A DNA stretch of 64,000 nucleotides from Paenibacillus qinlingensis (GTDB lineage Bacteria; Bacillota; Bacilli; Paenibacillales; NBRC-103111): contig NZ_JABMKY010000002.1 of NCBI RefSeq assembly GCF_013204845.1, forward strand, positions 372,001-436,000. Direction: 5' to 3'. This document shows positions 44,201 through 53,723 of this stretch, piece by piece. The translations under genes were made by a program, and so were the position numbers. Position 1 is the first letter of the stretch. Each line of letters begins with the position of its first letter. The notes beneath the pieces are model-generated. The model saw only the letters and a program-made list of their open reading frames with translations. It searched no databases and was not told where the DNA came from.

Positions 44201-46684
44201 TCACAATATTAGTTTCAAAAATCTCCCCGTATGCGACGCTGAAACCTCAGCTACCTGCTCAGGAGTTCCAACGGCGACAAGCTTGCCTCCAGCCGCGCCT
44301 CCCTCTGGTCCGATATCGATTACCCAGTCGGATTCTCGTATTAGTTCCAAGCTGTGTTCGACAATCACAACGGTATTGCCTGAGTCTACTAACTTCCGCA
44401 GCAATGCGTGTAGCTTCTTGATATCCGAAGGATGGAGCCCAGTAGTGGGCTCATCTAATAAGTAAAGCGTGTGATGCTTTGTCGGCTTACTTAATTCTTT
44501 GGCGAGTCGGATACGCTGTCCCTCACCGCCTGACAATGTTTTGACGGATTGGCCCCATTTCAGATAACCGAGTCCAACCTCGCACAGCATCTCGATGATA
44601 GCCGCTATTTTTGTTTCCGTCTTGAGGATCTCGAGACTTTCTTGGATGGACATATTCAACAGATCAGATATGGATAGTCCCTTAAAATGAACCTGAAGAA
44701 CCTCATCCGTAAATCGTTTCCCCTTGCAATCCGGGCATTTCACTTCCAGATCGGGTAGGAAATTCATATCGACGGACATTGTACCTAGACCTTGACATGT
44801 CTCACAACGACCACCTGATGTATTAAATGAAAAATGTTTAGATGTGAGCTTACGTTCTTTGGCTTCAGGCAATCCAGCAAAGAGCTGACGCAGATGTGTA
44901 AACACATCGGTATAGGTAGCGACATTTGAACGCTGCATTCTCCCCATTGGCATTTGGTCAAAGATAATGGTTTGACCAACATGGTCCATGCCAATAATTT
45001 CTTCGCATCCAGTTACATGTCCATTGCCTGCTTGCGCCAGGATATCAAAAACGAGTGTCGATTTCCCTGAACCAGAAACGCCAGTAACGGCGACCAAGCA
45101 ACCTAATGGAAATGAAACCGATGGAATACTTATATTGCGCACCCCTGCTTCTCGGATTGTGATGTAATGTCCATTCCCTGCGCTGCGAAGCCGTTTCGGA
45201 GATGGCAGACTTTCTTCTCGCAAATAGGCACCCGTTATGGAGAACTCATTTGAAATTAAATCCTCTAGACTGCCCTCTCCTACAACAGCTCCTCCGAATT
45301 CTCCAGCCCCAGGTCCGATATCGATGATATGATCGGCAGCACGCATCATCTCGACATCGTGCTCAATCACAAGGACGGTATTGCCTAGATCACGCAACTG
45401 CTGAAGTACGCGAATGAGGCCAACCGTATCCCGCGGGTGCAATCCTGTAGTTGGTTCATCTAGGATATAGAGCACACCAGTCAAACCTGATCCTAGTAGA
45501 GAAGCTAAACGTAATCGTTGTGTCTCTCCACCTGATAATGTCACCGTTTGACGATTCAAAGAAAGATAACCAAGACCGACATCCATGATCCGTTTAAGCT
45601 TCGTAGGCATGTCATGAAGGATTGGCTCTAGCATATGTTGCCCTTCTGGCGGAATCGCTTTTTGTATTTCGCTTAACCACGAATAGACATCACCAAGTGA
45701 CCATTCTGCTACTTCTGTGATTGTTGCTCCTGCTGTCCGTACTAGGAGTATTTCCTTCTTCAGACGCGCTCCAAAGCAATCTGGACACATCTTTTCATGG
45801 AAAAAGCTATTTTCCTTTTCCTGGCTGCCTTCCCCCTCTTTCTCCTTATAGCGTCGCCATAAGCCAGGGATAACACCTTCAAACTTCGTACCTTGGACTG
45901 GCTTGACGTGGGGAAAATGGCGTTTGAATGATTCGCTCTCAACTCCGTGGTACAGCAAATCAAGTTGGATTTCGCCGTATTCCTTCAATGGTTGATCGGG
46001 ATCTAGTTCAAATCCATAATGCTTGGCAGCCGCCACTAGGATACGGATTTGAATATCACGATGGACGCCACTGAGCGAGGCAACACCACCTTCTCGCAGA
46101 CTCAGCTCAGGATTGAACACCGCGGCTTCATCAATGGTCGCGACATGTCCAAGCCCACTGCACATCTCACAGGCTCCTTCCGGCTTGTTGAAAGAGTAGT
46201 GCGACATGCCCAGCTTTTCCAAGGATACATCGCAATGAGGGCAAATAATCGTCGAATGGACCATTTCCTCGTCATCCTCTACACGCAATCCTTGGTGCTC
46301 CCATGATGGAGTTATTAGTCCGCTGCAGGACGGGCATATGCGCTCCCCAAACCGGGAAAAAATAAACCGGACATACGTGTAAATATCCGTTACCGTTCCT
46401 ACAGTAGAGCGTGGATTTCGGTTCGTCACATGCTGTCCAACACTTATGGACGGGGAAAGTCCTTCAATGTATTCGACCTTCGGTTTGCTTACTGATCCTG
46501 ATGACATACCCATGGATTCCATATACTGTCTCTGGCATTCACGCTGAAGTGTATCCATCGCAAGCGTCGATTTACCAGAACCTGACGGTCCTGTTAGCAC
46601 GACTAACTTATATTTCGGAATCGTTAATGTTATGTTTTTCAAATTATTCTCACGGGCACCCTTGATGATGATGCATTCATTCAT
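44201..46684 (-). CDS. UvrA-like ABC ATPase (UvrA2 / drug-resistance class)
   Basis: 827 residues from the ATG at 46684, with GGAGG 7 bases upstream; the frame reaches 46789 but that part overlaps the operator region. Two ABC cassettes: Walker A GPSGSGKST (32-40) and GVSGSGKST, signatures LSGGETQRLRLA and LSGGEGQRIRLA, Walker B LYILDEPTTGLHP and LYLLDEPTTGLHP. Zinc-finger cysteines are kept (CPSC/CPHC, CEMC/CPDC, CETC/CPDC). It is about 110 residues shorter than housekeeping UvrA (~940), as in UvrA2/DrrC-like proteins tied to DNA-binding drugs. Confidence 0.9.
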   Translation of the reverse strand: MNECIIIKGARENNLKNITLTIPKYKLVVLTGPSGSGKSTLAMDTLQRECQRQYMESMGMSSGSVSKPKVEYIEGLSPSISVGQHVTNRNPRSTVGTVTDIYTYVRFIFSRFGERICPSCSGLITPSWEHQGLRVEDDEEMVHSTIICPHCDVSLEKLGMSHYSFNKPEGACEMCSGLGHVATIDEAAVFNPELSLREGGVASLSGVHRDIQIRILVAAAKHYGFELDPDQPLKEYGEIQLDLLYHGVESESFKRHFPHVKPVQGTKFEGVIPGLWRRYKEKEGEGSQEKENSFFHEKMCPDCFGARLKKEILLVRTAGATITEVAEWSLGDVYSWLSEIQKAIPPEGQHMLEPILHDMPTKLKRIMDVGLGYLSLNRQTVTLSGGETQRLRLASLLGSGLTGVLYILDEPTTGLHPRDTVGLIRVLQQLRDLGNTVLVIEHDVEMMRAADHIIDIGPGAGEFGGAVVGEGSLEDLISNEFSITGAYLREESLPSPKRLRSAGNGHYITIREAGVRNISIPSVSFPLGCLVAVTGVSGSGKSTLVFDILAQAGNGHVTGCEEIIGMDHVGQTIIFDQMPMGRMQRSNVATYTDVFTHLRQLFAGLPEAKERKLTSKHFSFNTSGGRCETCQGLGTMSVDMNFLPDLEVKCPDCKGKRFTDEVLQVHFKGLSISDLLNMSIQESLEILKTETKIAAIIEMLCEVGLGYLKWGQSVKTLSGGEGQRIRLAKELSKPTKHHTLYLLDEPTTGLHPSDIKKLHALLRKLVDSGNTVVIVEHSLELIRESDWVIDIGPEGGAAGGKLVAVGTPEQVAEVSASHTGRFLKLIL

Positions 46685-46761
46685 CCTAATTCCTCCTATT
46701 TTTCGAAATCCACCTTTCTCTTTGCATGAGCAGAACGATTTCGTTATAATAAGCAATATTA

Positions 46762-46789
46762 ATAATATGACTATCAAGTATCTCGTCAA
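46762..46789 (-). promoter_or_regulatory. Promoter of the uvrA2-MFS operon
   Basis: TTGACG (plus 46784-46789), a 16-bp spacer and TATTAT (plus 46762-46767). The partial dyad TATCAAG...CTTGATA overlaps its spacer. Confidence 0.55.
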
Positions 46790-46794
46790 TAAAG

Positions 46795-46813
46795 TATCTT
46801 GATAATCAAGATA
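46795..46813. promoter_or_regulatory. MarR operator palindrome
   Basis: TATCTTGATAATCAAGATA, a perfect palindrome with 9-bp arms and a 1-bp centre, between the divergent marR and uvrA2 genes and adjoining the uvrA2 promoter. Length and symmetry fit MarR-family operators. Confidence 0.75.
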
Positions 46814-46841
46814 TATTTCATCTTAAAAGGAGGGCTGTCTT

Positions 46842-47336
46842 TTGTCAAGCCATCAAGAATTAGAACCAACAGAACTACAGGAACAATTTACCTTACGCAT
46901 GCGTGGCCTAGGTACTCGAACGGTGCTCTATCAGCAAAATGTCGCTACCTCGCTAGGGTTATACAATAACGATTTCATTTCCATCGATATTCTCCGAGAG
47001 AGAGGTCCGATTACCGCGGGAGAGCTGTCCAAACTAACCGGACTAACTACAGGCAGTGTTACTGCACTCATCGACCGGCTTGAGAAAAATGGTTATGTTC
47101 GTAGGCAGAATGACCCGAATGATCGTCGGAAAGTGATTATTGTGCCTTTATATGAAAATAAGGAAGAAGTCAGTCATACCTACCTCCCCCTTCACAGTGC
47201 GATGGTGAAACTGGCTTCCTCTTATTCTGAGGAAGAGCTTACTTTAATCACAACGTTTCTAGAGCAAGCAAGTCATGTGCTTGATGCGCAAATTGATCAA
47301 CTCAGCGCAAAGCTTAGCAGCAAATCCTCTTCTTGA
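46842..47336 (+). CDS. MarR-family transcriptional regulator
   Basis: 164 residues from a TTG at 46842, 7 bases after AAAGGAGGG. Winged helix with ITAGELSKLTGLTTGSVTALIDRLEKNGYVRRQNDPNDRRK (recognition helix and wing). Probably represses itself and the divergent uvrA2-MFS operon through the palindrome at 46795, with a planar drug-like ligand as inducer; that is inference from the family and layout. Confidence 0.92.
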   Translation: MSSHQELEPTELQEQFTLRMRGLGTRTVLYQQNVATSLGLYNNDFISIDILRERGPITAGELSKLTGLTTGSVTALIDRLEKNGYVRRQNDPNDRRKVIIVPLYENKEEVSHTYLPLHSAMVKLASSYSEEELTLITTFLEQASHVLDAQIDQLSAKLSSKSSS

Positions 47337-47338
47337 TT

Positions 47339-47386
47339 AAAAAAGACGTTACCTCCAAGTTCATTGACTTGGGTGTACCGTCTTTT
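47339..47386 (+). terminator. Terminator of the marR gene
   Basis: AAAAGACG...CCAAGT pairs with ACTTGG...CGTCTTTT and runs into TTTTTT. Confidence 0.9.
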
Positions 47387-47533
47387 TTGTGCATTAATCC
47401 TTGTTACTCCTTTCCCATCCGCTGAAGTCATCTCATCTCTCAAACCGCGTAGCAACGGATATCGCTTGGCATCCAGAGTTTGAGAAGAATCTTTTACTGC
47501 TTGCAGGGTTGTTCCTACTTGATTGCGAGATGT

Positions 47534-47573
47534 GGGTTTGGGTTCGGGTTCGGGTTCGGGTTCGGGTTCGGGG
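47534..47573 (+). repeat. GGGTTY hexamer repeat
   Basis: Seven G-runs: GGGTTT followed by five GGGTTC units and a final GGGG. Telomere-like, with strong G-quadruplex potential on the plus strand. It lies in the spacer between marR and the cyuA-like gene and creates a spurious Val/Arg frame. Confidence 0.9.
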
Positions 47574-47873
47574 TCAGGTTTACAGTTACACGATAGTGAA
47601 TTAATGGAAATAGTACAGTTAAATTCGCAATTCTCTCCCCCAGAATTGAGATAAATGGATATTATGCATCTATTTTCCCACTTTCTCTGAGGAACTGGCG
47701 AATACTCAAAAAATAACTACATTTTTTCCATCTAATCACATTTTCCACCCGCAAATCGTAACATTAGCTGTAGATTTTCCAGTTAAACATAATTAGGAGC
47801 ATTTTCATCTGCTGTACTTCTAACTTGCACAGAACCAGAGGAAGTATTGCTTCCTCCACACATATAAATACAA
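47574..47873. other. AT-rich spacer without a gene
   Basis: No coding region. It contains TACAGTTAAAT (47614-47624, shared with 61081), a CAATTCT/AGAATTG dyad, and on the minus strand the 24-bp motif of 38434 (47710-47733). Confidence 0.6.
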
Positions 47874-47899
47874 TAAAAAAATCCGCCTCTCGGCGGATC
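47874..47899 (-). terminator. Terminator of the cyuA-like gene
   Basis: ATCCGCC/GGCGGAT stem with a 4-base loop, followed by TTTTTTT on the minus strand. Confidence 0.92.
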
Positions 47900-47908
47900 G
47901 TAAACCAG

Positions 47909-49189
47909 CTATATGTTTTTATTCAACATCATTTCAAGGACGAGCTTATCGATCTCTGAAGTAGCTTCATTCCCGATCCGACAGAAGTTGTCGATCGTTT
48001 TCTCAGCGTCATTTTCGATAAAACCATTCGTCGAGGATATGGTCATCCCCTTCGAAGCGAGAAGGGCAGATTGGACCGCCGCACTAGTACAAGTGGCCAC
48101 TTTCATCGCACAACCGCCTTTGGCGCCATCGCACATCATCCCTGTGACATTGCCGAGCATATTTTGAATGGCGGCTTTAATTTCGTTCTTCCCTCCGCCT
48201 AACAGGTAGGTAATACCACAGCTTGCACCCGTTCCCGATACCGTGACACCGCATAAAGCGGACAATCGACCGAATTTGGACTTTATGTGAATCGTCACTA
48301 AGTGACTTAAAGCCACTGCACGAATCAGTTGTTCCTCTGAGGAGCCAAGCTTCTCTGCTGCCGCAATAACCGGATTGGTCGCAGCAATACCTTGATTCCC
48401 GCTGCCCGAATTCGCCATTACAGGCATGCTTGATCCCGCCATCCGACCATCTGACCCCGCGGAAGCAAGCGCCATCGCATGAGAGATGAGATCATCGGAC
48501 AAAATGCCTTTTTTCACATTTTCTTTGATCGTCTTCCCGACTTGGAGACCATAGTCATTCGCTAATCCGTCTAATCCAGCTTTACGGTTCAATTCAATGC
48601 TTTGCTTGACCAATTGGAGCTCGGATAGATCTACTGTATTTACGAATGCTACAATGCCATCGACAGTAAGCTCTTCACGTTCCTCTTTAGAACTCTTGAA
48701 ACTCGCGTTGGCACAGCCTCCTGATTCAACGACCTTGCCATCTACCTCAACTAATGTGATATTCGTGTGGTTATCCGTGATGACAACCTTTGCATAACTA
48801 TGCGCTGTGTTAACGATGACCTCAATATATAACTTTCTGGTTGTATCAGATAGATGAACCACCGATAAGCCTTGTTCTACCATGCCCTGCGCCATAACAA
48901 CGTCACTAGGCTGAATATCAGCAAGTACTTCTAATTGTTTGTCCGCATTCCCTGCAATAGCTCCCAAAGCCGCGACAAAATCAATCCCGGTTATATTCGT
49001 ACCTGGAATCCCAACGGCCAATGCATTCTTGATGATCCCAGCGCTAGCATGAACGGTTACTTTCTCAATAGGACCTTTGATATAGCTTCGTGCCTTCGCG
49101 GCAGCTAAGGCGATCGCAACGGGCTCTGTGCAGCCAAGCGCGACAACAAGTTCCGTTTTTAATATGTGAATGAATGTATGTGTATGCAA
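47909..49189 (-). CDS. L-cysteine desulfidase (CyuA/UPF0597 family)
   Basis: 426 residues from a TTG at 49189, 7 bases after GGAGGG. The family motifs LGCTEPVAIALAAAKA (first cluster Cys), SGSGNQGIAATNPV, CGVTVSGTGASCG and MMCDGAKGGCAMK (further cluster Cys) match CyuA/YhaM and archaeal CdsB, iron-sulfur enzymes that split L-cysteine to pyruvate, H2S and ammonia. No cyuP permease is adjacent. Cytosolic; single gene. Confidence 0.9.
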   Translation of the reverse strand: MHTHTFIHILKTELVVALGCTEPVAIALAAAKARSYIKGPIEKVTVHASAGIIKNALAVGIPGTNITGIDFVAALGAIAGNADKQLEVLADIQPSDVVMAQGMVEQGLSVVHLSDTTRKLYIEVIVNTAHSYAKVVITDNHTNITLVEVDGKVVESGGCANASFKSSKEEREELTVDGIVAFVNTVDLSELQLVKQSIELNRKAGLDGLANDYGLQVGKTIKENVKKGILSDDLISHAMALASAGSDGRMAGSSMPVMANSGSGNQGIAATNPVIAAAEKLGSSEEQLIRAVALSHLVTIHIKSKFGRLSALCGVTVSGTGASCGITYLLGGGKNEIKAAIQNMLGNVTGMMCDGAKGGCAMKVATCTSAAVQSALLASKGMTISSTNGFIENDAEKTIDNFCRIGNEATSEIDKLVLEMMLNKNI

Positions 49190-49334
49190 AGATGAACCCT
49201 CCTCGACACCCGAGAATCACGAATTTGCTCGAATGCTAATCTAGAATACTATATCTGCATCGCCTAGTTCAACTACTACTATATAGGAAAAGTATGTGGA
49301 GAGTATGTTGAATCTATTTGAAAACATCACGAAA

Positions 49335-49643
49335 TTACCCTTCGGCCACGTCTGCTCCTAATTCACTTGCAACTTCTAACATCCTCGGGATAACAGCTTC
49401 ATTCGTTCCTGAGACATAAATATCCCCCTGATAATGTCGAAAAGGAATCCTGATCTCACCATAACTCCACATGAAGAAATCCCCCTCGATCGACATGCTG
49501 GTAGCGCCAGTCACTGTATATACGGATGTATAAGTGAAATCCGGTTGTGTGGAGAAGTATTGTTTACACGCTTCCAATGAAATGGTTGGTTCCATTCCTT
49601 CCTGTTGTTGAAAAGCTCTCGTAATGCGATAGCGTTGACTCAT
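49335..49643 (-). CDS. Small hypothetical protein
   Basis: 102 residues from the ATG at 49643, 7 bases after GGAGG; the 45 extra residues of the open frame are out of character. Contains alternating beta-strand segments (TYTSVYTVTGATSMSIEGDFF, IRIPFRHYQGDIYVSG). No cysteines, signal or membrane part. Not recognised. Confidence 0.7.
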   Translation of the reverse strand: MSQRYRITRAFQQQEGMEPTISLEACKQYFSTQPDFTYTSVYTVTGATSMSIEGDFFMWSYGEIRIPFRHYQGDIYVSGTNEAVIPRMLEVASELGADVAEG

Positions 49644-49804
49644 TGTGCGACCTCCGTGATTGTGTAATTTGATCTCATAGATAAACGTACTACAGAACTT
49701 CCTTTCGTCACTCTGGACACAAATCCCACTATGACCTACGAACATTCTAATGATAGGACAATTTGAGAAGAATGCCAACTAGAGACAATGGAGTGTGGTA
49801 AGAA

Positions 49805-50941
49805 GTGGGTAAATGGAAATCAGGAACAATTGGCTTCGTATGTGGTGCCTTGTTTTTCTCAGGGCTTTCCTACGCTGCGACCGATCCAATCGGTATAGAC
49901 GTTTATTTCAGAAAGCTGCAGTATTATTTCGATGGCGAGATGAAGCAACCTCCACCAGATCTTCAAGGTTTCATTTACAAAAATACAACCTATGTACCTC
50001 TTCGATTTCTAACGGAATCATTGGGAAAACCCGTGGGTTGGGATGATACGACAAGCTCTATATTTGTTGGGGACAAGCCCCAGCAGACATCTTCTGGCAC
50101 CGGAGCACTGCAAGTATTTCCAACGAATAATCCTTGGAATACAGACATCTCTGCGTTGCCTATTCATCAGAATTCAAAGAAGTATATCGAATCTATTGGT
50201 TTTAATACCAGCGTGCATGCTGATTTCGGTACGGAATGGCAAGGAGCTCCCATTGGGATTCCCTATATCATCGTAAACGGCGATCAACCGAAAGTAAACG
50301 TAACGTTTACAGATTACGGCGATGAAAGCGACTCAGGCCCTTACCCAATTCCAGCGAATGCGCCAATTGAAGGCGGATCAAACAGCGAAGGCGATCGTCA
50401 TGTCATTGTTGTCGATAAAGACAATGCTATGCTGTATGAACTGTTCAATGCACATAACACGGCTGACGGATGGCAAGCCTCGAACGGAGCGAAGTGGAAT
50501 TTGAACTCCAATGCGCTTCGTACGAAATATTGGACATCCGCTGACGCGGCAGGCTTGCCAATCTTCCCAGGTCTTGTACGTTATGAGGAAGCCAGTACTG
50601 GTGAAATCAACCATGCGCTACGATTTACAGTACGGAAGACGCAACGCGGCTTCATCGCTCCTGCTACTCATTTTGCCTCCAATAGCACCGATCCTAATCT
50701 TCCACCTATGGGGCTTCGACTCAGGTTGCGTGACAATTTCGATATGTCCAGTTATTCAGCAACGAATCAAGTGATTTTGCGTGCCCTGAAAAAATACGGC
50801 ATGATTGTTGCTGACAATGGCAGTGATCTCTATGTGAGTGGAGCGCCTAACCCGAAATGGGACGATGATGACTTGCACAATCTGGGTAAACTCAAAGGCA
50901 GCGATTTCGAGGTTGTAGATACAGGTCCAATTGAAAAATAG
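49805..50941 (+). CDS. Secreted stalk-domain protein of unknown function
   Basis: 378 residues from a GTG at 49805 (GGAG about 11 bases upstream). Signal peptide 1-25; copper-amine-oxidase-N stalk domain about 28-95 (NTTYVPLRFLTESLGKPVGWDD). The C-terminal 275 residues start FPTNNPWNTDISALPIHQNS and contain GDRHVIVVDKDNAMLYELFNAH and HALRFTVRKTQRGFIAPATHFAS, a conserved-looking secreted domain I cannot name. Probably wall-bound through the stalk. Confidence 0.85.
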   Translation: MGKWKSGTIGFVCGALFFSGLSYAATDPIGIDVYFRKLQYYFDGEMKQPPPDLQGFIYKNTTYVPLRFLTESLGKPVGWDDTTSSIFVGDKPQQTSSGTGALQVFPTNNPWNTDISALPIHQNSKKYIESIGFNTSVHADFGTEWQGAPIGIPYIIVNGDQPKVNVTFTDYGDESDSGPYPIPANAPIEGGSNSEGDRHVIVVDKDNAMLYELFNAHNTADGWQASNGAKWNLNSNALRTKYWTSADAAGLPIFPGLVRYEEASTGEINHALRFTVRKTQRGFIAPATHFASNSTDPNLPPMGLRLRLRDNFDMSSYSATNQVILRALKKYGMIVADNGSDLYVSGAPNPKWDDDDLHNLGKLKGSDFEVVDTGPIEK

Positions 50942-51008
50942 TGCGACTAGGTTACTGATTTCTCACATCATAGTACCATATTCCAGATAAGATCAGCCAT
51001 TGCCCTCC

Positions 51009-51068
51009 TAGTAAATACAAATAGGCTATCCTCAAGTAGATTGCTTTACTTGTTGGACGGCCTATTCT
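51009..51068 (+). terminator. Hairpin after the stalk-domain gene
   Basis: ATAGGC...GCCTAT outer arms and CAAGTA/TACTTG inner arms, followed by a broken T-tract (TCTTGTTTAT). Moderate support. Confidence 0.45.
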
Positions 51069-51082
51069 TGTTTATCATCACC

Positions 51083-51628
51083 TTAGGTTATGTTTCCTTC
51101 CTTTGATAACGTCATATGTTGAGATTCAATCATACGTAAAATACTAGTTTTACATTTCATCGACAGCCTAAAAACAGAATACCCGATTATACCACCCAAC
51201 CCATTTAAAATGAGATCATCCACATCAAAACTCCCCATGGAAAGTACAAGTTGTAAACTTTCCAAACATAAACTCAACCCTACTGAGCGTATGAGCGCAC
51301 CAAACAGTGACATTTTCTTTTGCCGCGACATCAGAATTAGAAACATGCCATACGGCATGAATACCGCGATATTCCCAAACAAATTTACGAGATCATGTTG
51401 AGATAAGCTATGAATATTATTCGATATCGTAAGGAAAGGCTTGAAGTTCGCAAATGATAAACGATTTTGGATATGCTCAGGATTCTCTATATTCCGCTGA
51501 AGTTGACGCCATAGAAATGGCAAATCAATGGAACTGAATTTAAAGAGAATGACCTTGAACAGGACATACATATAAAAGGCGAATAGCGCCGACAGCAGCA
51601 TCTCATTCCATGCTTTCATGGGTTTCAT
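51083..51628 (-). CDS. vanZ: VanZ-like membrane protein
   Basis: 181 residues, four to five helices with the VanZ pattern: YMYVLFKVILFKF at the start, LFGNIAVFMPYGMFLILM, SLQLVLSMGSFDVDDLILNGLGGIIGY. VanZ-type proteins give low-level teicoplanin tolerance in Tn1546 but are also widespread with no known role. Last gene of the vanRSYZ-like run. Confidence 0.88.
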   Translation of the reverse strand: MKPMKAWNEMLLSALFAFYMYVLFKVILFKFSSIDLPFLWRQLQRNIENPEHIQNRLSFANFKPFLTISNNIHSLSQHDLVNLFGNIAVFMPYGMFLILMSRQKKMSLFGALIRSVGLSLCLESLQLVLSMGSFDVDDLILNGLGGIIGYSVFRLSMKCKTSILRMIESQHMTLSKEGNIT

Positions 51629-51670
51629 ACTGTAAATTCACTCTCCTCTGATAATTAGTTTAGTTGCTCC

Positions 51671-52540
51671 TCATGGAAGCACAGTTACGATGATCCCATC
51701 CATGTTGTTGCCCGATAAATGAAAGGAACGACTGCTAGGTACTTGAATCGTACTATTCTGGGTGATTGGATAATATGAAATCTCATAGATTTTCCCTTTT
51801 ACCTTCGTTGTAATGTTCTTTTGTTGTTTCAAATACGCCAAATATTCTTCTAAGGACAAGTTCATCTGCTGCATGATTATACTGTGTGGTAAACCAACGT
51901 AGCGAAAGTGCCAAGGTTCGTATTGAATGCCCGTGATGGCTGTCTTGTCCTTGGGATATCGTAAAATAAACCCATATTCTGCAGCATTTCGAATCATCCA
52001 TTCGCCCTCTGGCGCCTGATTCATGTCCGCTTGTGTTGACCCAATATCAAGAGCTAATCCTAAGTTATGTTCACTATGACCTGCAGGTAAGGCATAATTA
52101 GATCCCATATCTTTGTACAATTGACTTTGTTCTTTATTATCTCGGTAGCCACTGTTAATCAGGAAGTGACGAACACCGTCTTTTTCAGCAGCGCTGATCA
52201 TTGTAGTAAAAGCTTCAACAACGCGTTGTGATAACCGAATCGTGTTATCTAATAGGCCAAATCCTTTAACTAGCTCTTTATGCTGAAAAAGATTAAGAAT
52301 ATCGGTCTGCATGCCTATTTGATGTACCGGATAATCTTGATTAATTAATACGAGATATCCTTGATATATCTGATCTTTCATCACTTTAATTGTTGTAAGA
52401 TCCTTCGCAGAGGAAGTCATTGCATAAGTGCTATTTTCTACCTGCGATTGGTCAACCCTTTTACCATCTGCTGAATGTTGCTGTATAGCCTCATATGCTA
52501 ACAGTACGACTATAACACACCAAAAAACCCACTTCTTCAT
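51671..52540 (-). CDS. vanY: VanY-type D,D-carboxypeptidase
   Basis: 289 residues. N-terminal anchor or signal (about 4-17), then a peptidase M15B domain with the zinc motif SEHNLGLALD (His158, Asp165) and EPWH (Glu208, His211). Trims the terminal D-Ala of muropeptide stems. In glycopeptide resistance it backs up VanX; alone it edits normal peptidoglycan. Order: vanS, 94 bp gap, vanY, 42 bp gap, vanZ. Confidence 0.92.
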   Translation of the reverse strand: MKKWVFWCVIVVLLAYEAIQQHSADGKRVDQSQVENSTYAMTSSAKDLTTIKVMKDQIYQGYLVLINQDYPVHQIGMQTDILNLFQHKELVKGFGLLDNTIRLSQRVVEAFTTMISAAEKDGVRHFLINSGYRDNKEQSQLYKDMGSNYALPAGHSEHNLGLALDIGSTQADMNQAPEGEWMIRNAAEYGFILRYPKDKTAITGIQYEPWHFRYVGLPHSIIMQQMNLSLEEYLAYLKQQKNITTKVKGKIYEISYYPITQNSTIQVPSSRSFHLSGNNMDGIIVTVLP

Positions 52541-52634
52541 GTCTCGTTTCCCTCCTAAACCTTGCTTGCATTTAGAATAAAGAAAACTGTTTAAATTAGA
52601 AGTGGGACAAATATAAAATTTTTCTTAAATTGTA

Positions 52635-53723
52635 TCAGGACAGTGGCAATCTGACCTCAAAAAGCGTACGAATCACGTTACTTTGGACTGTAATCGTCCC
52701 TTTGTGTTGCTCTACGATATTCTTCGCAATGAATAAGCCGAGTCCCGTGCTCCCGCCCTGATGAGTCCGAGCTTGGTCGCCTGTATAAAACATATCAAAG
52801 AGATGAGGAAGTTCATCTGGGGGTATACAATTGCCATAGTTGATGACTTGAACAACCACTTCTTCCCCATCTCGATGACCGTTAATATCCACAAATTGAC
52901 CATCTTTCCCATACCGATTGGCATTCGTCAATAGATTTTCAAATACACGTGCAAGCAGCTCTCCATCTGCTGAAATTTCCAAATATGGAGTAACATCCAA
53001 CCTGCTTATCAACTTGCTTTTTTCAAAAACGGGATACAATTCCTCATTAAGTTGAATGAGCAGCTCGCTTAGATCAATTTGCTTCTTTTCAATGGACAAC
53101 ATACCATATTTCATTCGCGTAATTTCAAACAATTCATCTATGAGCTTCTCTAAGCGTCGCGATTTGTTAAAAGCAATGGTCGTATAATGGATCATTTGTT
53201 CCCTCGATAACTGCTCGTCCTGAAGAATAAAATCCAAATAACCAATGACCGAAGTGAGCGGCGTGCGCAGATCATGAGCTAAGTTCAAAACGAGCTGATC
53301 CTTACTGTTTTCTGCAAAATCGCCACGTTCAACTGCTTGTCGTAATTTCTCACTCGCCATATTAATATCTTCAGCGATATCCTTGAATTCGTCATTCGCA
53401 TCAATATGAATGCGGCTATGAAAGTCCCCGTTAGCAAGTCGATGAATTCCCGTGGAGATCTCGTTAAAATAGGTGGCATAGCGCTTTGTTAGGAAGAAGA
53501 AACACAAAATAGATAGCGGTACAAACACCATCAAGAAAAAGTTTAAGTCCCCAATTGTGTTAACAAAATGACGTAATTTAGCTACAGGATCTTCCCGTCG
53601 TACGCCTGAGTAATACAGCTTCAATACACGATAAAGGATGAAGGTAAAAGTGCCGGACAACAGCATGCTGAGTCCTAATAAACCGATCATTTTGGATCGA
53701 AAACTGCGTAATAGATTAGCCAT
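52635..53723 (-). CDS. vanS: VanS-like sensor histidine kinase
   Basis: 362 residues. Two helices (about 12-32 and 62-80) bracket a short extracellular loop of ~30 residues, then HAMP. The phospho-acceptor His150 lies in NLAHDLRTPLTSVIGYL, the same box as VanA/VanB-type VanS; N, G1 (VVQVINYGNCIP, with NYG replacing the usual DNG) and G2 (GSTGLGLFIAK) boxes follow. It overlaps the vanR-like stop by 8 bp. Confidence 0.88.
   Translation of the reverse strand: MANLLRSFRSKMIGLLGLSMLLSGTFTFILYRVLKLYYSGVRREDPVAKLRHFVNTIGDLNFFLMVFVPLSILCFFFLTKRYATYFNEISTGIHRLANGDFHSRIHIDANDEFKDIAEDINMASEKLRQAVERGDFAENSKDQLVLNLAHDLRTPLTSVIGYLDFILQDEQLSREQMIHYTTIAFNKSRRLEKLIDELFEITRMKYGMLSIEKKQIDLSELLIQLNEELYPVFEKSKLISRLDVTPYLEISADGELLARVFENLLTNANRYGKDGQFVDINGHRDGEEVVVQVINYGNCIPPDELPHLFDMFYTGDQARTHQGGSTGLGLFIAKNIVEQHKGTITVQSNVIRTLFEVRLPLS

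Noticed and set aside
47401..47604. 67-codon frame ending in Val-Arg repeats
   Set aside because: Produced by the GGGTTC array; no support for translation.
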